This document shows positions 19,013 to 27,788 of a stretch of 55,612 nt of DNA, piece after piece. The notes under the pieces are model-generated. The model had not been told where the DNA came from, did not search any database, and worked only from the letters and a program-made list of their open reading frames with translations. The first letter of the stretch is position 1. Each line of letters begins with the position of its first letter. Source of the stretch: DAOUBP01 sp034432655. GTDB lineage: Bacteria; Chloroflexota; Anaerolineae; CG2-30-64-16. The stretch is from positions 1-55,612 of the forward strand of contig DAOUBP010000062.1 in the NCBI GenBank assembly GCA_034432655.1, given 5' to 3'. A program made the translations under genes and the position numbers.

Positions 19013-19966
19013 ATGCTGGACGTCATCGCCTGTGGCGAATTGCTGATAGATTTCGTTTCCACCGCATCGGGGGTAACGCTGGCCGAGGCACCGGCGTTCA
19101 AAAAGGCCGCCGGGGGCGCGCCGGCCAATGTAGCGGTAGGGGTTGCCCGGCTGGGCTATCGGGCCGGCTTCATGGGCCAGGTGGGGGATGACGACTTCGG
19201 CCATTTCCTGGCCGCTACCCTGGCCGAAGCCGGGGTGGACGTGGCCGGCCTTCGGTTTTCAGCGGAGGCGCGCACTGCACTGGCGTTCGTCTCGCTGCGC
19301 GCGGATGGCGAGCGCAGCTTCATGTTCTACCGCCACCCCAGCGCGGACATGTTGTGGCGGCCAGAGGACGTGGATGCAAATTACGCCGCGCAGACCCGCA
19401 TCTTTCACTACGGCTCCATTTCGCTCATCGGGGAGCCGAGCCGTAGCGCCACTTTTGCCGCGTTGGACCATGCCCGCCGCGGGGGCGCGCTCATCTCTTA
19501 CGACCCCAACCTGCGCCTGGCGCTCTGGCCCTCGGCTGAGGACGCCCGGGCCGGCATGCTGGCCGGCTGGGGGCATGCCGACCTGGTCAAAGTCAGCGCA
19601 GAGGAGTTGGAGTTTCTGACGGGCGAAACCGATATGGCTGCGGCAGCACGTCAGCTCTGGCACGACCGCCTGAAGCTGCTGACCGTCACGCGCGGGGCTG
19701 CTGGCGCGGCCTACTTCCTGGCTGACGCTTACGGCGAGGTGCCGGGGTTCAAAGTGGAAGCGGTGGACACCACCGGCGCCGGGGACGGCTTCGTAGCGGG
19801 GCTGCTGGCAGGGCTGCTGGACGGAGGCCTGCGGTTCGAGCGCACGGTGGTGGAAGCGGCGCTGCGCCTGGGAAACGCGGTCGGCGCGCTGACCACCACG
19901 CAGCGCGGGGCCATTCCGGCGCTGCCGACGCGGGCAGCCGTAGAGGCTTTTCTGGCGCGTCAGTAA
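19013..19966 (+). CDS. PfkB-family carbohydrate kinase, probable fructokinase
   Basis: The 317-residue ribokinase-fold kinase has the N-terminal signature AAGGAPANVAVGVARLG. The C-terminal anion-hole motif DTTGAGDGF carries catalytic Asp258. A sequence starting DVIACGELLIDFVS is typical of fructokinases. AAGGAG lies 8 nt before the ATG; longer in-frame starts run back into the preceding gene. It would phosphorylate the fructose released by amylosucrase to fructose-6-phosphate. A 2-keto-3-deoxygluconate kinase is a possible alternative. Confidence 0.85.
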   Translation: MLDVIACGELLIDFVSTASGVTLAEAPAFKKAAGGAPANVAVGVARLGYRAGFMGQVGDDDFGHFLAATLAEAGVDVAGLRFSAEARTALAFVSLRADGERSFMFYRHPSADMLWRPEDVDANYAAQTRIFHYGSISLIGEPSRSATFAALDHARRGGALISYDPNLRLALWPSAEDARAGMLAGWGHADLVKVSAEELEFLTGETDMAAAARQLWHDRLKLLTVTRGAAGAAYFLADAYGEVPGFKVEAVDTTGAGDGFVAGLLAGLLDGGLRFERTVVEAALRLGNAVGALTTTQRGAIPALPTRAAVEAFLARQ

Positions 19967-20064
19967 CGCCGGCGGCACCCTGCGACTGCACTGCGTGTCC
20001 GCTCAGGCTGCCTGCACCCCGCCAGCAAAACGCACCCGTGCAGACTCAGTAGATCACAGTTTGG

Positions 20065-20133
20065 CTCACGCACAGCCGCCAAGAGCACAAAGAGTTTCTG
20101 GATGCTCTTGGCTTCTCTGCGTCTTTGCGTGAG
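20065..20133. terminator. Long imperfect inverted repeat between convergent genes
   Basis: ctcacgca...gccaagag and ctcttggc...tgcgtgag form a gapped inverted repeat in the 194-nt gap between the fructokinase (plus) and an HtrA gene (minus). It may end transcription from both sides. It also resembles a word-type repeat (agagcacaaagag). Confidence 0.45.
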
Positions 20134-20160
20134 ATTCGTGATCTGCTGAGACTCGCCTTC

Positions 20161-21375
20161 TTACCGGTTCCGCAACGATTCCGGGGTGTCCTCCAGCACT
20201 GCGGTCAGTGTCAACTCCCGGCCATCCCGGACCACCGTCAGCGTCACCGTCTGGCCCACCTCGGCCTGCTCGTCCAGGTACGCGTTCAGGTCCTCCCAGC
20301 GGGTCAAACGGATCCCGTCTATGGCCACCAGCACATCCCCGCCCACCAGGTAGCGCCGGTTCCCCAAGATGACCTCGTTCTGCGCCCCGCGAATGCCGGC
20401 TTTGTCGGCCGGGCTGTTGCGATAAAGCCTGGCAATCAACAAACCGCTTTCCACCGGCAGGCGCAATGCCCGGGCCAGCGCAGGCGACAGCTCATAGCCC
20501 AGCTCTTCGATCCCCAGCCACGGATGCGGGTAGCGACCGTCCCGGATCAACGCCGGCACGACGCGGCGGACCTTATCCACCGGGATCGCCAATCCCACCC
20601 CGGCCGAGGTGCCTGTGGGCGAATAGATCGCCGTATTGACCCCGATCAAGCGGCCGTGCAAGTCCAACAAGGGCCCCCCCGAGTTGCCGCGGTTGATCGC
20701 GGCGTCGGTCTGGATCACCCCGCGCAGCACTGTGGTATCGGTCTCAATCGTCCGGTTCAGCGCGCTGACGATCCCTTGGGTCATGGTGCGCTCGAACTGG
20801 CCGAAGGGATTCCCGATCGCGATAGCGGTCTGGCCCACCTTCAACTCGGCCGAGGTGCCCACCTCCACCGGCACCACGCCTTCAGGGATGCTGTCCACCT
20901 TGAGCACGGCCAGGTCGTTGGTGGGATCGGTCCCGACCACCGTAGCGGGCATGTTCATCCCCTCTCCAAAGCTGACCTCGATCCGCTGCGCGCCGCTGAC
21001 CACATGGTAATTGGTGACGATATGCCCGTCGGTGTCCCACAGGAAGCCGGACCCGCTGCCTTCCTCGGGAATGGTCCCCCAGAAAAAGCTGGTGCGCAAC
21101 ACCTGGGTGGTGATGTTCACCACCGCCGGCGCGACCCGCTCATAAACGGCAATGCGACGGGCATCCAGGGAATCGGCGCTTTCCAGAGGCGGCAGAGGGC
21201 CAGGGGTCGGCGTGGCCACGACGACCACCACCACGGGCGTGGGTTGGGGGACGGCCGCCGGCGTCAAAGCGGCGGTAAGCGGGGGATACAACAGGTTCGG
21301 CAAGCTGCTGCAGCCGGCCATCGCGGTCAGGAACAAAGCCAGGGCTACAGACCCCATCAACCAACGGAGTTTCAT
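20161..21375 (-). CDS. HtrA/DegP-like serine protease lipoprotein (first)
   Basis: The 404-residue protein has a lipoprotein signal with lipobox MAGC (Cys22), a linker rich in Pro/Val/Thr, a trypsin-like domain and a single C-terminal PDZ domain (about 290-395). The triad is His124 (TNYHVV), Asp154 (TNDLAVL) and Ser232 (GNSGGPL). It should degrade or refold damaged proteins outside the membrane. The ATG at 21375 lies 6 nt after GGAGG; another ATG immediately upstream is also possible. A terminator separates it from the paralogue at 21440, so it may depend on read-through. Confidence 0.92.
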   Translation of the reverse strand: MKLRWLMGSVALALFLTAMAGCSSLPNLLYPPLTAALTPAAVPQPTPVVVVVVATPTPGPLPPLESADSLDARRIAVYERVAPAVVNITTQVLRTSFFWGTIPEEGSGSGFLWDTDGHIVTNYHVVSGAQRIEVSFGEGMNMPATVVGTDPTNDLAVLKVDSIPEGVVPVEVGTSAELKVGQTAIAIGNPFGQFERTMTQGIVSALNRTIETDTTVLRGVIQTDAAINRGNSGGPLLDLHGRLIGVNTAIYSPTGTSAGVGLAIPVDKVRRVVPALIRDGRYPHPWLGIEELGYELSPALARALRLPVESGLLIARLYRNSPADKAGIRGAQNEVILGNRRYLVGGDVLVAIDGIRLTRWEDLNAYLDEQAEVGQTVTLTVVRDGRELTLTAVLEDTPESLRNR

Positions 21376-21387
21376 CATCGGCCTCCA

Positions 21388-21421
21388 GAAAAAGATGCCC
21401 GGCCGTCTGGACCGGGCATCT
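21388..21421 (-). terminator. Rho-independent terminator between the two HtrA genes
   Basis: On the minus strand agatgcccgg pairs perfectly with ccgggcatct over a 9-nt loop and is followed by TTTTTCT. It ends the transcript of the upstream HtrA gene yet lies directly before the ribosome-binding site of the next, so partial termination would set their ratio. Confidence 0.85.
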
Positions 21422-21439
21422 GCCAACATCCCTTTGATC

Positions 21440-22726
21440 TTATTGTGTTGCGCGCGGGCGCTCGCCCAACGTTACCCGTAACTGTGCCTCTTTGCCGTCT
21501 GCACGCAACACCCGCAAGACCACCACATCGCCGGGCGATTTCTCGCTTTCTAGATAGACCAGGAGATCGTCAAACTGCTTCACCGGCCGGTCATCAATGG
21601 CGATGATCAAGTCACCGCCGCTCTGCAGGTACTCTGGCCCGGCCATGCCCAGGCCGAGAAGCACGTTCGTATCGCGGCTGGCCCCGCGCACCCCCGCCCT
21701 GGCGGCCGGGCCGTCAGGGATCACGCTCATCACATAAGCTCCGCGCACATCACGCGGGAAGCCCAAGGCCTCTGCCCAGGCCGGGGTGTAGGTCTGGCCT
21801 CGAATTCCCAGCCAGGCATGCTTATACACGCGGTCCCGGATCAAAGCCGGCACTACCCGCTGCACGATATTGATCGGAATGGCAAACCCCACCCCAGAGT
21901 TGCTGCGCACCGCCGACCGGATCTGGAAGTTGACCCCGATCACCTCCCCGCGCTCGTTGAGCAACGGGCCGCCCGAGTTGCCCGGGTTGATAGCCGCATC
22001 GGTCTGGATGGCCAACGGGATGCTGTAACCGGTCATGGATTCCACGCTGCGGCCGATGGCACTGACGATGCCGGTGGTCATGGAACCGGCCAGGCCGAAG
22101 GGGTTGCCGATCGCGATGGCGCGCTGGCCCACCACTACCTCTTCGATGCGGCCCTGCTCAACCGGAACCAGGGTGACCAGCGTCGGATCAACCTTGATCA
22201 CGGCCAGGTCGCTGTCAGGGTCGGAACCGATCAGCTCGGCCGGCAATTGGATGCCGTCGTAGAAAGTCACCCGCAACGCGTCCGCGCCCTCCACCACGTG
22301 ATGATTGGTCACGATGTGGCCTTCCAGGTCCCACACGAAGCCGGAGCCCTGGCTTTCGGGCAGTGTCTCTTCAGTGCCTTGCCCGCCCCGGATGTTCACC
22401 CGGGCGAGGTTTTCGATGTACACCACCGAGGGGTTCACCTTCTGATACACTGCCGTATAGATGGCGGTCTCCACGTCAGCCCCGGCCGGGACCTCGATGC
22501 GGACGACAGGCGGCGGCTCCCTTGTCACTGCAGGGGCCGGCGTCGCCGCAAGGGCCGGCGTCGGCTCCGCGGTGACAACGACGACCCGCTCGATCACGCG
22601 CGGCAGCGGCGTCGAGGTCGGCTCAGTGAGCAACCGGACCATCGGCGTCACCAGACCACACCCCATCAAGGCCAGGCTCAGGACAAGCATGGCCACCAGT
22701 AAGAGGACAAGGCGCGAACGTTTCAT
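21440..22726 (-). CDS. HtrA/DegP-like serine protease lipoprotein (second)
   Basis: The 428-residue paralogue has a lipobox LMGC (Cys23), a Pro/Thr/Ala linker, a protease domain with triad motifs TNHHVVEG, DSDLAVIKV and GNSGGPLL, and a C-terminal PDZ domain. The ATG at 22726 has GAGGTG 8 nt upstream; a GTG three codons earlier is less likely. It lies 15 nt after the zinc protease gene, in one operon. Within the PDZ domain it has an extra segment (about 350-370, RGASRDTNVLLGLGM) also hinted at in the first paralogue. Confidence 0.93.
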   Translation of the reverse strand: MKRSRLVLLLVAMLVLSLALMGCGLVTPMVRLLTEPTSTPLPRVIERVVVVTAEPTPALAATPAPAVTREPPPVVRIEVPAGADVETAIYTAVYQKVNPSVVYIENLARVNIRGGQGTEETLPESQGSGFVWDLEGHIVTNHHVVEGADALRVTFYDGIQLPAELIGSDPDSDLAVIKVDPTLVTLVPVEQGRIEEVVVGQRAIAIGNPFGLAGSMTTGIVSAIGRSVESMTGYSIPLAIQTDAAINPGNSGGPLLNERGEVIGVNFQIRSAVRSNSGVGFAIPINIVQRVVPALIRDRVYKHAWLGIRGQTYTPAWAEALGFPRDVRGAYVMSVIPDGPAARAGVRGASRDTNVLLGLGMAGPEYLQSGGDLIIAIDDRPVKQFDDLLVYLESEKSPGDVVVLRVLRADGKEAQLRVTLGERPRATQ

Positions 22727-22741
22727 TGCCAACACCTCACA

Positions 22742-23425
22742 TCAATCGCGACGACGGCTGAGGAGCGAAATATAGTACAGCATGGTCAAGAGCGTCTGGG
22801 CCAACGCAGCCACATAGGTCAGTGCTGCGGCGTCCAACACCGCTTTGGCCCCCTGCAGCTCCCGGCCGTCGGCCAAACGATACGTCTGCAACAGGCGCAG
22901 CGCCCGCCGGCTGGCATCGAACTCCACCGGCAGGGTGATCAGCGCGAAAACCACGCTGGCGCCGAAGAAGATCACGCCCAGCCAGGCCAGCTCCGTCAGC
23001 CCAAAGATCAGGCCGATGAAGAACAGGGCCGGCGCTACCCAGGCACTGACCTGCACGGCCGGCACGATGGCCCCGCGCAGGCGCAACGGCGCATATCCCT
23101 GATGATCCTGCAGCGCGTGACCGATCTCATGCGCCACGATCGCCAGGGCTGCCACGCTGGGTTGGCGGGCAACCCCCGCCGAAAGGCGCAGCTTCTTGGA
23201 GCGTGGATCGTAGTGATCGGTCAACTCGCCCGGGACGCCCTCCACGGTGACATCGTAAAGGCCCTCGGGCGCCAGGATGGCCCGTGCAGCGTCCAACCCT
23301 GTATAACCCCGCGAGTTGGCCACGCGCGTCCACTTGCTGTAAGCGCCCTTGACCTTGAACTGGGCATAGAAGGCCAGCAACAATGCCGGGCCCACAAACA
23401 CCAGATAGAGCGGATCGAAATACAT
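22742..23425 (-). CDS. YugP-like zinc-dependent membrane protease
   Basis: The 227-residue protein starts with MYFDPLYLVFVGPALLLAFYAQ, as in the YugP family (neutral zinc metallopeptidase 2). It carries the zinc-binding motif HEIGH at 99-103, and three or four membrane helices (1-22, 118-140, 140-162 and near the C-terminus). CAGGAGAG precedes the ATG. It heads an operon with two HtrA-like proteases, suggesting an envelope protein quality-control unit. Its substrates are unknown. Confidence 0.9.
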   Translation of the reverse strand: MYFDPLYLVFVGPALLLAFYAQFKVKGAYSKWTRVANSRGYTGLDAARAILAPEGLYDVTVEGVPGELTDHYDPRSKKLRLSAGVARQPSVAALAIVAHEIGHALQDHQGYAPLRLRGAIVPAVQVSAWVAPALFFIGLIFGLTELAWLGVIFFGASVVFALITLPVEFDASRRALRLLQTYRLADGRELQGAKAVLDAAALTYVAALAQTLLTMLYYISLLSRRRD

Positions 23426-23474
23426 GGTAACTCTCCTGCAAATTTAGAAAGCGTCACTCGCAGCATGCAGGGCA

Positions 23475-23480
23475 ATTATA
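23475..23480 (-). promoter_or_regulatory. Extended -10 promoter element for the zinc protease / HtrA operon
   Basis: On the minus strand TGG-TATAAT lies about 50 nt before the zinc protease start. No good -35 box is present; the region where one would sit is part of a strong hairpin. Confidence 0.6.
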
Positions 23481-23485
23481 CCACG

Positions 23486-23520
23486 AATTGTCGGCGCTGC
23501 GTGTTGCAGCGCCGACAATT
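23486..23520. terminator. Perfect 15-bp hairpin downstream of dnaK
   Basis: aattgtcggcgctgc and gcagcgccgacaatt pair perfectly across a 5-nt loop, 17 nt after the dnaK stop on the minus strand. There is no T-run. It probably ends or protects the dnaK mRNA and insulates the next promoter. Confidence 0.7.
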
Positions 23521-23537
23521 ACGGGCCAAGATGCTCC

Positions 23538-25448
23538 TTAGACCTGACGGAATTCGCCCTCGACAACGTCTTCGCCGCCGGGCTCAGGCGTGCTGCCATA
23601 GTACGAGGCGCCGCCACCGTTTCCGCCCGGTGTAGCGCCACCCCGATAGGCCGCCTCGGAGATGCGATAGCTGGCCTGCTGCAGCCGGTTCATAGCGTCC
23701 CGGATCGCGCTGATGTCCTCGCCCTGCGCGGCCTTGCGCACTTCAGCGATCAGCTGCTCCAGGCCACGGCGGTCCTCAACGCTGATCCTGCTCCCTTCCG
23801 GCAGATCGCGCAGGCTTTTCTCCACGGTATAGGCCAGCTGATCCGCCTGGTTACGCGCCTCGATCAGCTCTTTGCGGCGCATGTCGGCCGCCCGGTTGAT
23901 CTCGGCCTGGCGCACCATCCGCTCGATATCCTCCTTGGTCAGGTTGGTCGAGGCGGTGATGGTGATCTGCTGCGCCTTGCCGGTGGCCTTGTCCTGCGCG
24001 CTCACGTGCAGGATACCGTTGGCGTCAATGTCGAACGTCACCTCGATCTGCGGCACCCCGCGCGGCGCGGGCGGGATTCCCTCCAGGTTGAACTTGCCCA
24101 GCGACATGTTGTCCGCCGCCATCGGCCGCTCGCCTTGCAACACATGGATCGTCACCGCCGTCTGGTTGTCCTCGGCCGTGCTGAAGATCTGGCTCTTGCG
24201 CACCGGGATCGTCGTGTTGCGCTCGATAATGGGCGTCATCACGCCGCCCAGAGTCTCCACGCCCAGGGTCAGCGGCGTCACATCCAGCAGCAACACGTCC
24301 TTCACCTGGCCAGAGAGCACGCCGGCCTGCAGCGCCGCGCCGATGGCCACCACCTCGTCCGGGTTCACCCCGCGATGCGGTTCCTTGCCGCCCGTCAGCT
24401 TGCGCACCAGGTCCAGCACCATCGGCATGCGGGTCGAACCGCCCACCAGCACCACCTCATCAATGTCGGCCGCGGTGAGCTTGGCATCGCGCAGCGCCTG
24501 CTCGAACGGCCCACGGCAGCGGTTGAGCAGGTCTTCGGTGAGCTGCTCGAACTTGGCGCGCGTCAGTTTCACCAACAGGTGCTTGGGGCCGCTGGCATCC
24601 GCAGTGATGAACGGCAGGTTGATCTCGGTCTCCATCACGCTAGAGAGCTCGATCTTGGCCTTCTCCGCCGCTTCCTTCAGCCGCTGCAGCGCCTGGCGAT
24701 CGTGGCGCAGGTCAATCCCGTGCTCACGTTTGAACTCCTCCGCCACATAATCCACGATGCGCTGGTCCCAGTCATCGCCGCCCAGATGGGTGTCGCCGTT
24801 GGTGGCCTTCACCTCTACCACGCCGTCACCCACCTCCAGGATCGAGACATCGAAGGTGCCGCCGCCCAGGTCGAACACCAGGATCGTCTCGCTGGACTTC
24901 TTGTCCAGGCCATAGGCCAGCGCGGCCGCGGTCGGCTCGTTGATGATGCGCAGCACCTCCAGCCCGGCGATCTTGCCCGCGTCTTTGGTCGCCTGGCGCT
25001 GGCTGTCATTGAAGTACGCCGGCACGGTGATCACAGCCTGCGTCACCGGCTCACCCAGATAAGCCTCCGCGTCGGCCTTCAGCTTGGCCAGGATCATGGC
25101 CGAGATCTCCTGGGGCGTGTACTCCTTGCCGTTGACCGGGATCCGCACGCGCGCATCGCCCGCCTTGCCCTCGACGACCTTGTAAGGCACCATGGCGCGT
25201 TCTGTGGCGGTCTCATCGTACCGCCGCCCCATGAAACGCTTGATAGAATAGATTGTGTTTTCAGGATTGATCACAGCCTGGCGCTTGGCGGTCTGGCCCA
25301 CCAGCCGCTCGCCGGTCTTGGTGAAGGCGACCACCGACGGGCAGAGCCGGGAACCCTCAGCGGTGGGGATCACCACCGGATCGCCGCCCTCGACCACTGC
25401 TACCACGCTGTTGGTTGTACCCAGGTCAATACCAACTACCTTGCTCAT
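23538..25448 (-). CDS. dnaK: Chaperone protein DnaK (Hsp70)
   Basis: The 636-residue protein is full length. It begins MSKVVGIDLGTTNSVVAVVE (phosphate loop 1), has the Hsp70 signatures IFDLGGGTFDVSILEVGDG-like (here LVFDLGGGTFDVSILEV) and VLVGGSTRMPMV. The substrate-binding domain starts near 385 with DVTPLTLGVETLGGV, and a helical lid with a Gly-rich tail precedes VVEGEFRQV. The minus-strand leader has GTAGGAG before the ATG. It stands alone: no grpE, dnaJ or hrcA is adjacent, and no CIRCE element was seen in the 289-nt upstream gap. Confidence 0.98.
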   Translation of the reverse strand: MSKVVGIDLGTTNSVVAVVEGGDPVVIPTAEGSRLCPSVVAFTKTGERLVGQTAKRQAVINPENTIYSIKRFMGRRYDETATERAMVPYKVVEGKAGDARVRIPVNGKEYTPQEISAMILAKLKADAEAYLGEPVTQAVITVPAYFNDSQRQATKDAGKIAGLEVLRIINEPTAAALAYGLDKKSSETILVFDLGGGTFDVSILEVGDGVVEVKATNGDTHLGGDDWDQRIVDYVAEEFKREHGIDLRHDRQALQRLKEAAEKAKIELSSVMETEINLPFITADASGPKHLLVKLTRAKFEQLTEDLLNRCRGPFEQALRDAKLTAADIDEVVLVGGSTRMPMVLDLVRKLTGGKEPHRGVNPDEVVAIGAALQAGVLSGQVKDVLLLDVTPLTLGVETLGGVMTPIIERNTTIPVRKSQIFSTAEDNQTAVTIHVLQGERPMAADNMSLGKFNLEGIPPAPRGVPQIEVTFDIDANGILHVSAQDKATGKAQQITITASTNLTKEDIERMVRQAEINRAADMRRKELIEARNQADQLAYTVEKSLRDLPEGSRISVEDRRGLEQLIAEVRKAAQGEDISAIRDAMNRLQQASYRISEAAYRGGATPGGNGGGASYYGSTPEPGGEDVVEGEFRQV

Positions 25449-25523
25449 CTTACCACTCCTACTCTTGAGGTTTCCTTCGTAATGCGGAGTGTAAGTCTAT
25501 GCCGTTAGATTAGTATGTGCAGG

Positions 25524-25533
25524 ACGTTAACGT
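25524..25533. promoter_or_regulatory. ACGTTAACGT palindrome upstream of dnaK
   Basis: A perfect 10-bp palindrome lies about 80 nt before the dnaK start, in the region where its promoter should be. It might be an operator, but the match to any known heat-shock site is poor. Confidence 0.25.
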
Positions 25534-25614
25534 TGTGTTAGACGGCGTGAGGCGAACCAGCGCAGGCTCCCCGGTCACTTCTTCGGACGCTGAAGAGGAG
25601 ACAGTGCTGTTGCC

Positions 25615-25644
25615 TTGCAGAACAAGTTGTGCTATGCTTATAGT
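25615..25644 (+). promoter_or_regulatory. Promoter of the DUF4332 gene
   Basis: TTGCAG (25615-25620), an 18-bp spacer and TATAGT (25639-25644) are followed by an 86-nt leader. The gctatgct context resembles the promoter at 44564-44592. Confidence 0.55.
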
Positions 25645-25737
25645 TACAGCAGCCCAGTCGAGGCAACTGCCAGAGCCGGGTACGTAATGATCGCCTGATG
25701 TCCGTTTCTATTTACCCACATCCCATGAGGAGGAAAA

Positions 25738-26136
25738 ATGCGCGTCCATCAAATTCGAGGCATCCAGATGAGCACTGCAGAGAAGCTGGCAGCAGCCGGC
25801 ATTGGGACTTCAGAGGAGCTGCTGGAAGCAGGGAAGACCCCCGCCGGCCGCAAAGAACTGGCGGCCAAGATCGGTGTTGACCCGAAGGAGATCCTGGAGT
25901 TGGTAAACAGGGCGGACCTGGCCCGGATTCGCGGCATCGGTGAGGTGTACAGCAACTTGCTGGAGAACGCCGGCGTGGATACCGTGGTAGAGCTCTCTCG
26001 CCGCGTGCCGGCCAACCTGCATGCCAAGCTGGTTGAGCAGACCCTGGCCGGCGATGCCCGCCGCGCGCCTACCCTGGCCCAGGTCGAAGACTGGATCCGC
26101 CAGGCCAAGGAATTAGGCCGGCTCGTCGAATACTAA
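25738..26136 (+). CDS. DUF4332-like helix-hairpin-helix protein
   Basis: The protein has 132 residues, and GAGGAGG sits 5 nt before the ATG. It consists of paired helix-hairpin-helix units: STAEKLAAAGIGTSEELLEA followed by GVDPKEILELVNRADLARIR-GIGEVYSNLLENAGVDTVVELS. This GIGxxYxxLLExAGVDTVxxL pattern is typical of DUF4332, a fold related to DNA-binding HhH repeats. Its role is not established. It is a single-gene unit with its own promoter and a strong terminator. Confidence 0.8.
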   Translation: MRVHQIRGIQMSTAEKLAAAGIGTSEELLEAGKTPAGRKELAAKIGVDPKEILELVNRADLARIRGIGEVYSNLLENAGVDTVVELSRRVPANLHAKLVEQTLAGDARRAPTLAQVEDWIRQAKELGRLVEY

Positions 26137-26155
26137 ACCTGCCGGAAGAAACCGG

Positions 26156-26201
26156 AATCGAGCCTGCAGAGGGTCAGACCGCCTGCAGGCTCGATTTTTT
26201 T
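26156..26201 (+). terminator. Rho-independent terminator of the DUF4332 gene
   Basis: aatcgagcctgcag pairs perfectly with ctgcaggctcgatt (14 bp, 13-nt loop), followed by a run of T. Confidence 0.95.
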
Positions 26202-26218
26202 CCCCATCACTGCTCACG

Positions 26219-26266
26219 CCTGACGGAGCATCCTTCGACTCTGCTGCGCTTCGCTCAGGGTGCCCG
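26219..26266. repeat. REP-like element (ccttcgactctgctgcgcttcg type)
   Basis: gcatccttcgactctgctgc followed by gcttcgctcagggtgc matches a repeat motif common in many bacterial genomes; on the minus strand it would spell the familiar spurious peptide GHPERSAAESKD. The outer arms gcatcct/agggtgc can pair. Confidence 0.6.
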
Positions 26267-26284
26267 GCGCTGCTTGGTTGCGCC

Positions 26285-27739
26285 TCATACCCCCACAGCG
26301 TCGGCCAGTGCGCGGCCTGCAGCCAACAGCGCCTGCACAGTTTCAGGCGCGTGGGCCTCGGCGTAGACACGCAGGACCGGCTCCGTGCCCGATGGCCGGA
26401 TGAGCAGCCAGCTGTCGTCCTCCAACAGATACTTGACGCCGTCTCGGGTGTTGATGTCGGCCAGGGGGATGCCGGCCAGTTGCCTGGGTGCCAGCGCCAC
26501 CAGCCTGGACACCAGGCTCTTCTTGTCGAAGGGGCGCACCTTGAAGTCGTGGCGTGCGTAGTGAAACTGGCCGATCTCGGCCATAATGTCATCCAAGAGC
26601 ACTTCGGGCGACCGGCCATAGCACGCCACGATCTCGGCCAGGAGCAGCCCCATCAGCACGCCATCCCCTTCGGGGATATGCCCTTTGATGCTGATCCCGC
26701 CTGACTCCTCACCTCCCAGCAACACGTCGTCGGACAGCATCAGATCGCCGATGTAGTTGAATCCCACCGGCGTCTCATGCAACGGCAGCTCGTAGCGGGC
26801 TGCCAGGCGGTTCAACATCTGGGTAGTGGAGACCGTCTTGACCACAGCCCCGCGCCCCCGGCGCACCTCAACCAGGTAACGCAGCGCCAACGTCATGATG
26901 CAATGCGGGTCAATGAACCGGCCGCTGGGGCCCACCGCGCCGATGCGATCGGCGTCGCCGTCGGTCGCCAGGCCCAAATCGAAGCCGCCCTCCGGGACCA
27001 TCTTCAACAGCGGCTCCAGGTGGCGGGCGATGGGCTCCGGATGGATGCCGTTGAACCCGGGGTTCATCTCCCCCCGGATCTCCACCACCTCCGCGCCGGC
27101 CTCAGCCAGCAAATCGCGCAGATAGCCGCGACCGGCCCCATACATCGCATCCACCATGATCCTCAGCCGTGCGCGGCCGATCGCTGCCAGATCAACCAGC
27201 CGGCGCAAATGATCGGCATAGGCCGGGAATGGATCGAAGCGGGTCACCAGGCCTTGCGCTATGGCCTCCTCCAGGTCCATCCGGGCCGGCTCCCGGCCGG
27301 CTGCCAGGTTGGCCGCCAGCCGCGCCTCAACGCGACGGGTGTCGCTCACCGGCGCGCTGCCGCCAAACGCCGACTTCAGCTTGATGCCGTTGTAGCGCGG
27401 GGGATTGTGGCTGGCTGTGATCATGACACCGCCGACCGCGCCCAGGGCCGGGATGGCATAGGATACCGCCGGCGTGGGCGCGTCGGCCCGGGCCAACGCC
27501 ACGCGCAGCCCGTTGGCTGCCAGCACTTCGCTCACGGCCGCAGCATAGCGGTCGGAGAGGAACCGCGTGTCGAAGCCGACCACCGCCAGGGGCGGCGTGG
27601 TGGGCTGCCCGGCCGGGGCGGACGCGTGGTTTTCCAGCAAGACTTCCGCAATGGCCTGGGCGACCCGCCGCACGTTTTCAAACGTGAACTCATCGCTGAT
27701 GACAGCACGCCATCCATCAGTCCCAAATGAGATAGCCAT
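26285..27739 (-). CDS. Phosphoglucomutase/phosphomannomutase (alpha-D-phosphohexomutase)
   Basis: The 484-residue enzyme has all four motif loops: FGTDGWRAVI at the N-terminus, the phosphoserine loop TASHNP (Ser110), the metal loop DGDADR, the sugar loop GGEESGGI and the phosphate-binding loop RPSGTEP. It interconverts hexose-1- and hexose-6-phosphates. The start at 27739 is preferred because the family begins with I-x-FGTDGWR; an upstream ATG at 27772 would add 11 residues. It follows the nucleotidyltransferase gene by 49 nt on the same strand, supplying sugar-1-phosphate to it. Confidence 0.93.
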   Translation of the reverse strand: MAISFGTDGWRAVISDEFTFENVRRVAQAIAEVLLENHASAPAGQPTTPPLAVVGFDTRFLSDRYAAAVSEVLAANGLRVALARADAPTPAVSYAIPALGAVGGVMITASHNPPRYNGIKLKSAFGGSAPVSDTRRVEARLAANLAAGREPARMDLEEAIAQGLVTRFDPFPAYADHLRRLVDLAAIGRARLRIMVDAMYGAGRGYLRDLLAEAGAEVVEIRGEMNPGFNGIHPEPIARHLEPLLKMVPEGGFDLGLATDGDADRIGAVGPSGRFIDPHCIMTLALRYLVEVRRGRGAVVKTVSTTQMLNRLAARYELPLHETPVGFNYIGDLMLSDDVLLGGEESGGISIKGHIPEGDGVLMGLLLAEIVACYGRSPEVLLDDIMAEIGQFHYARHDFKVRPFDKKSLVSRLVALAPRQLAGIPLADINTRDGVKYLLEDDSWLLIRPSGTEPVLRVYAEAHAPETVQALLAAGRALADAVGV

Positions 27740-27788
27740 AGATCTGAGTACCTCGTCATGAATAAAGATCAACGGAATGACTTCCGCA

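Noticed and set aside
20125..21606. 493-codon plus-strand frame over the HtrA gene
   Set aside because: The minus strand carries a full protease triad and lipobox; the plus frame is His/Arg-rich shadow sequence.
25449..25737. CIRCE heat-shock element before dnaK
   Set aside because: No TTAGCACTC-N9-GAGTGCTAA or close variant was found.
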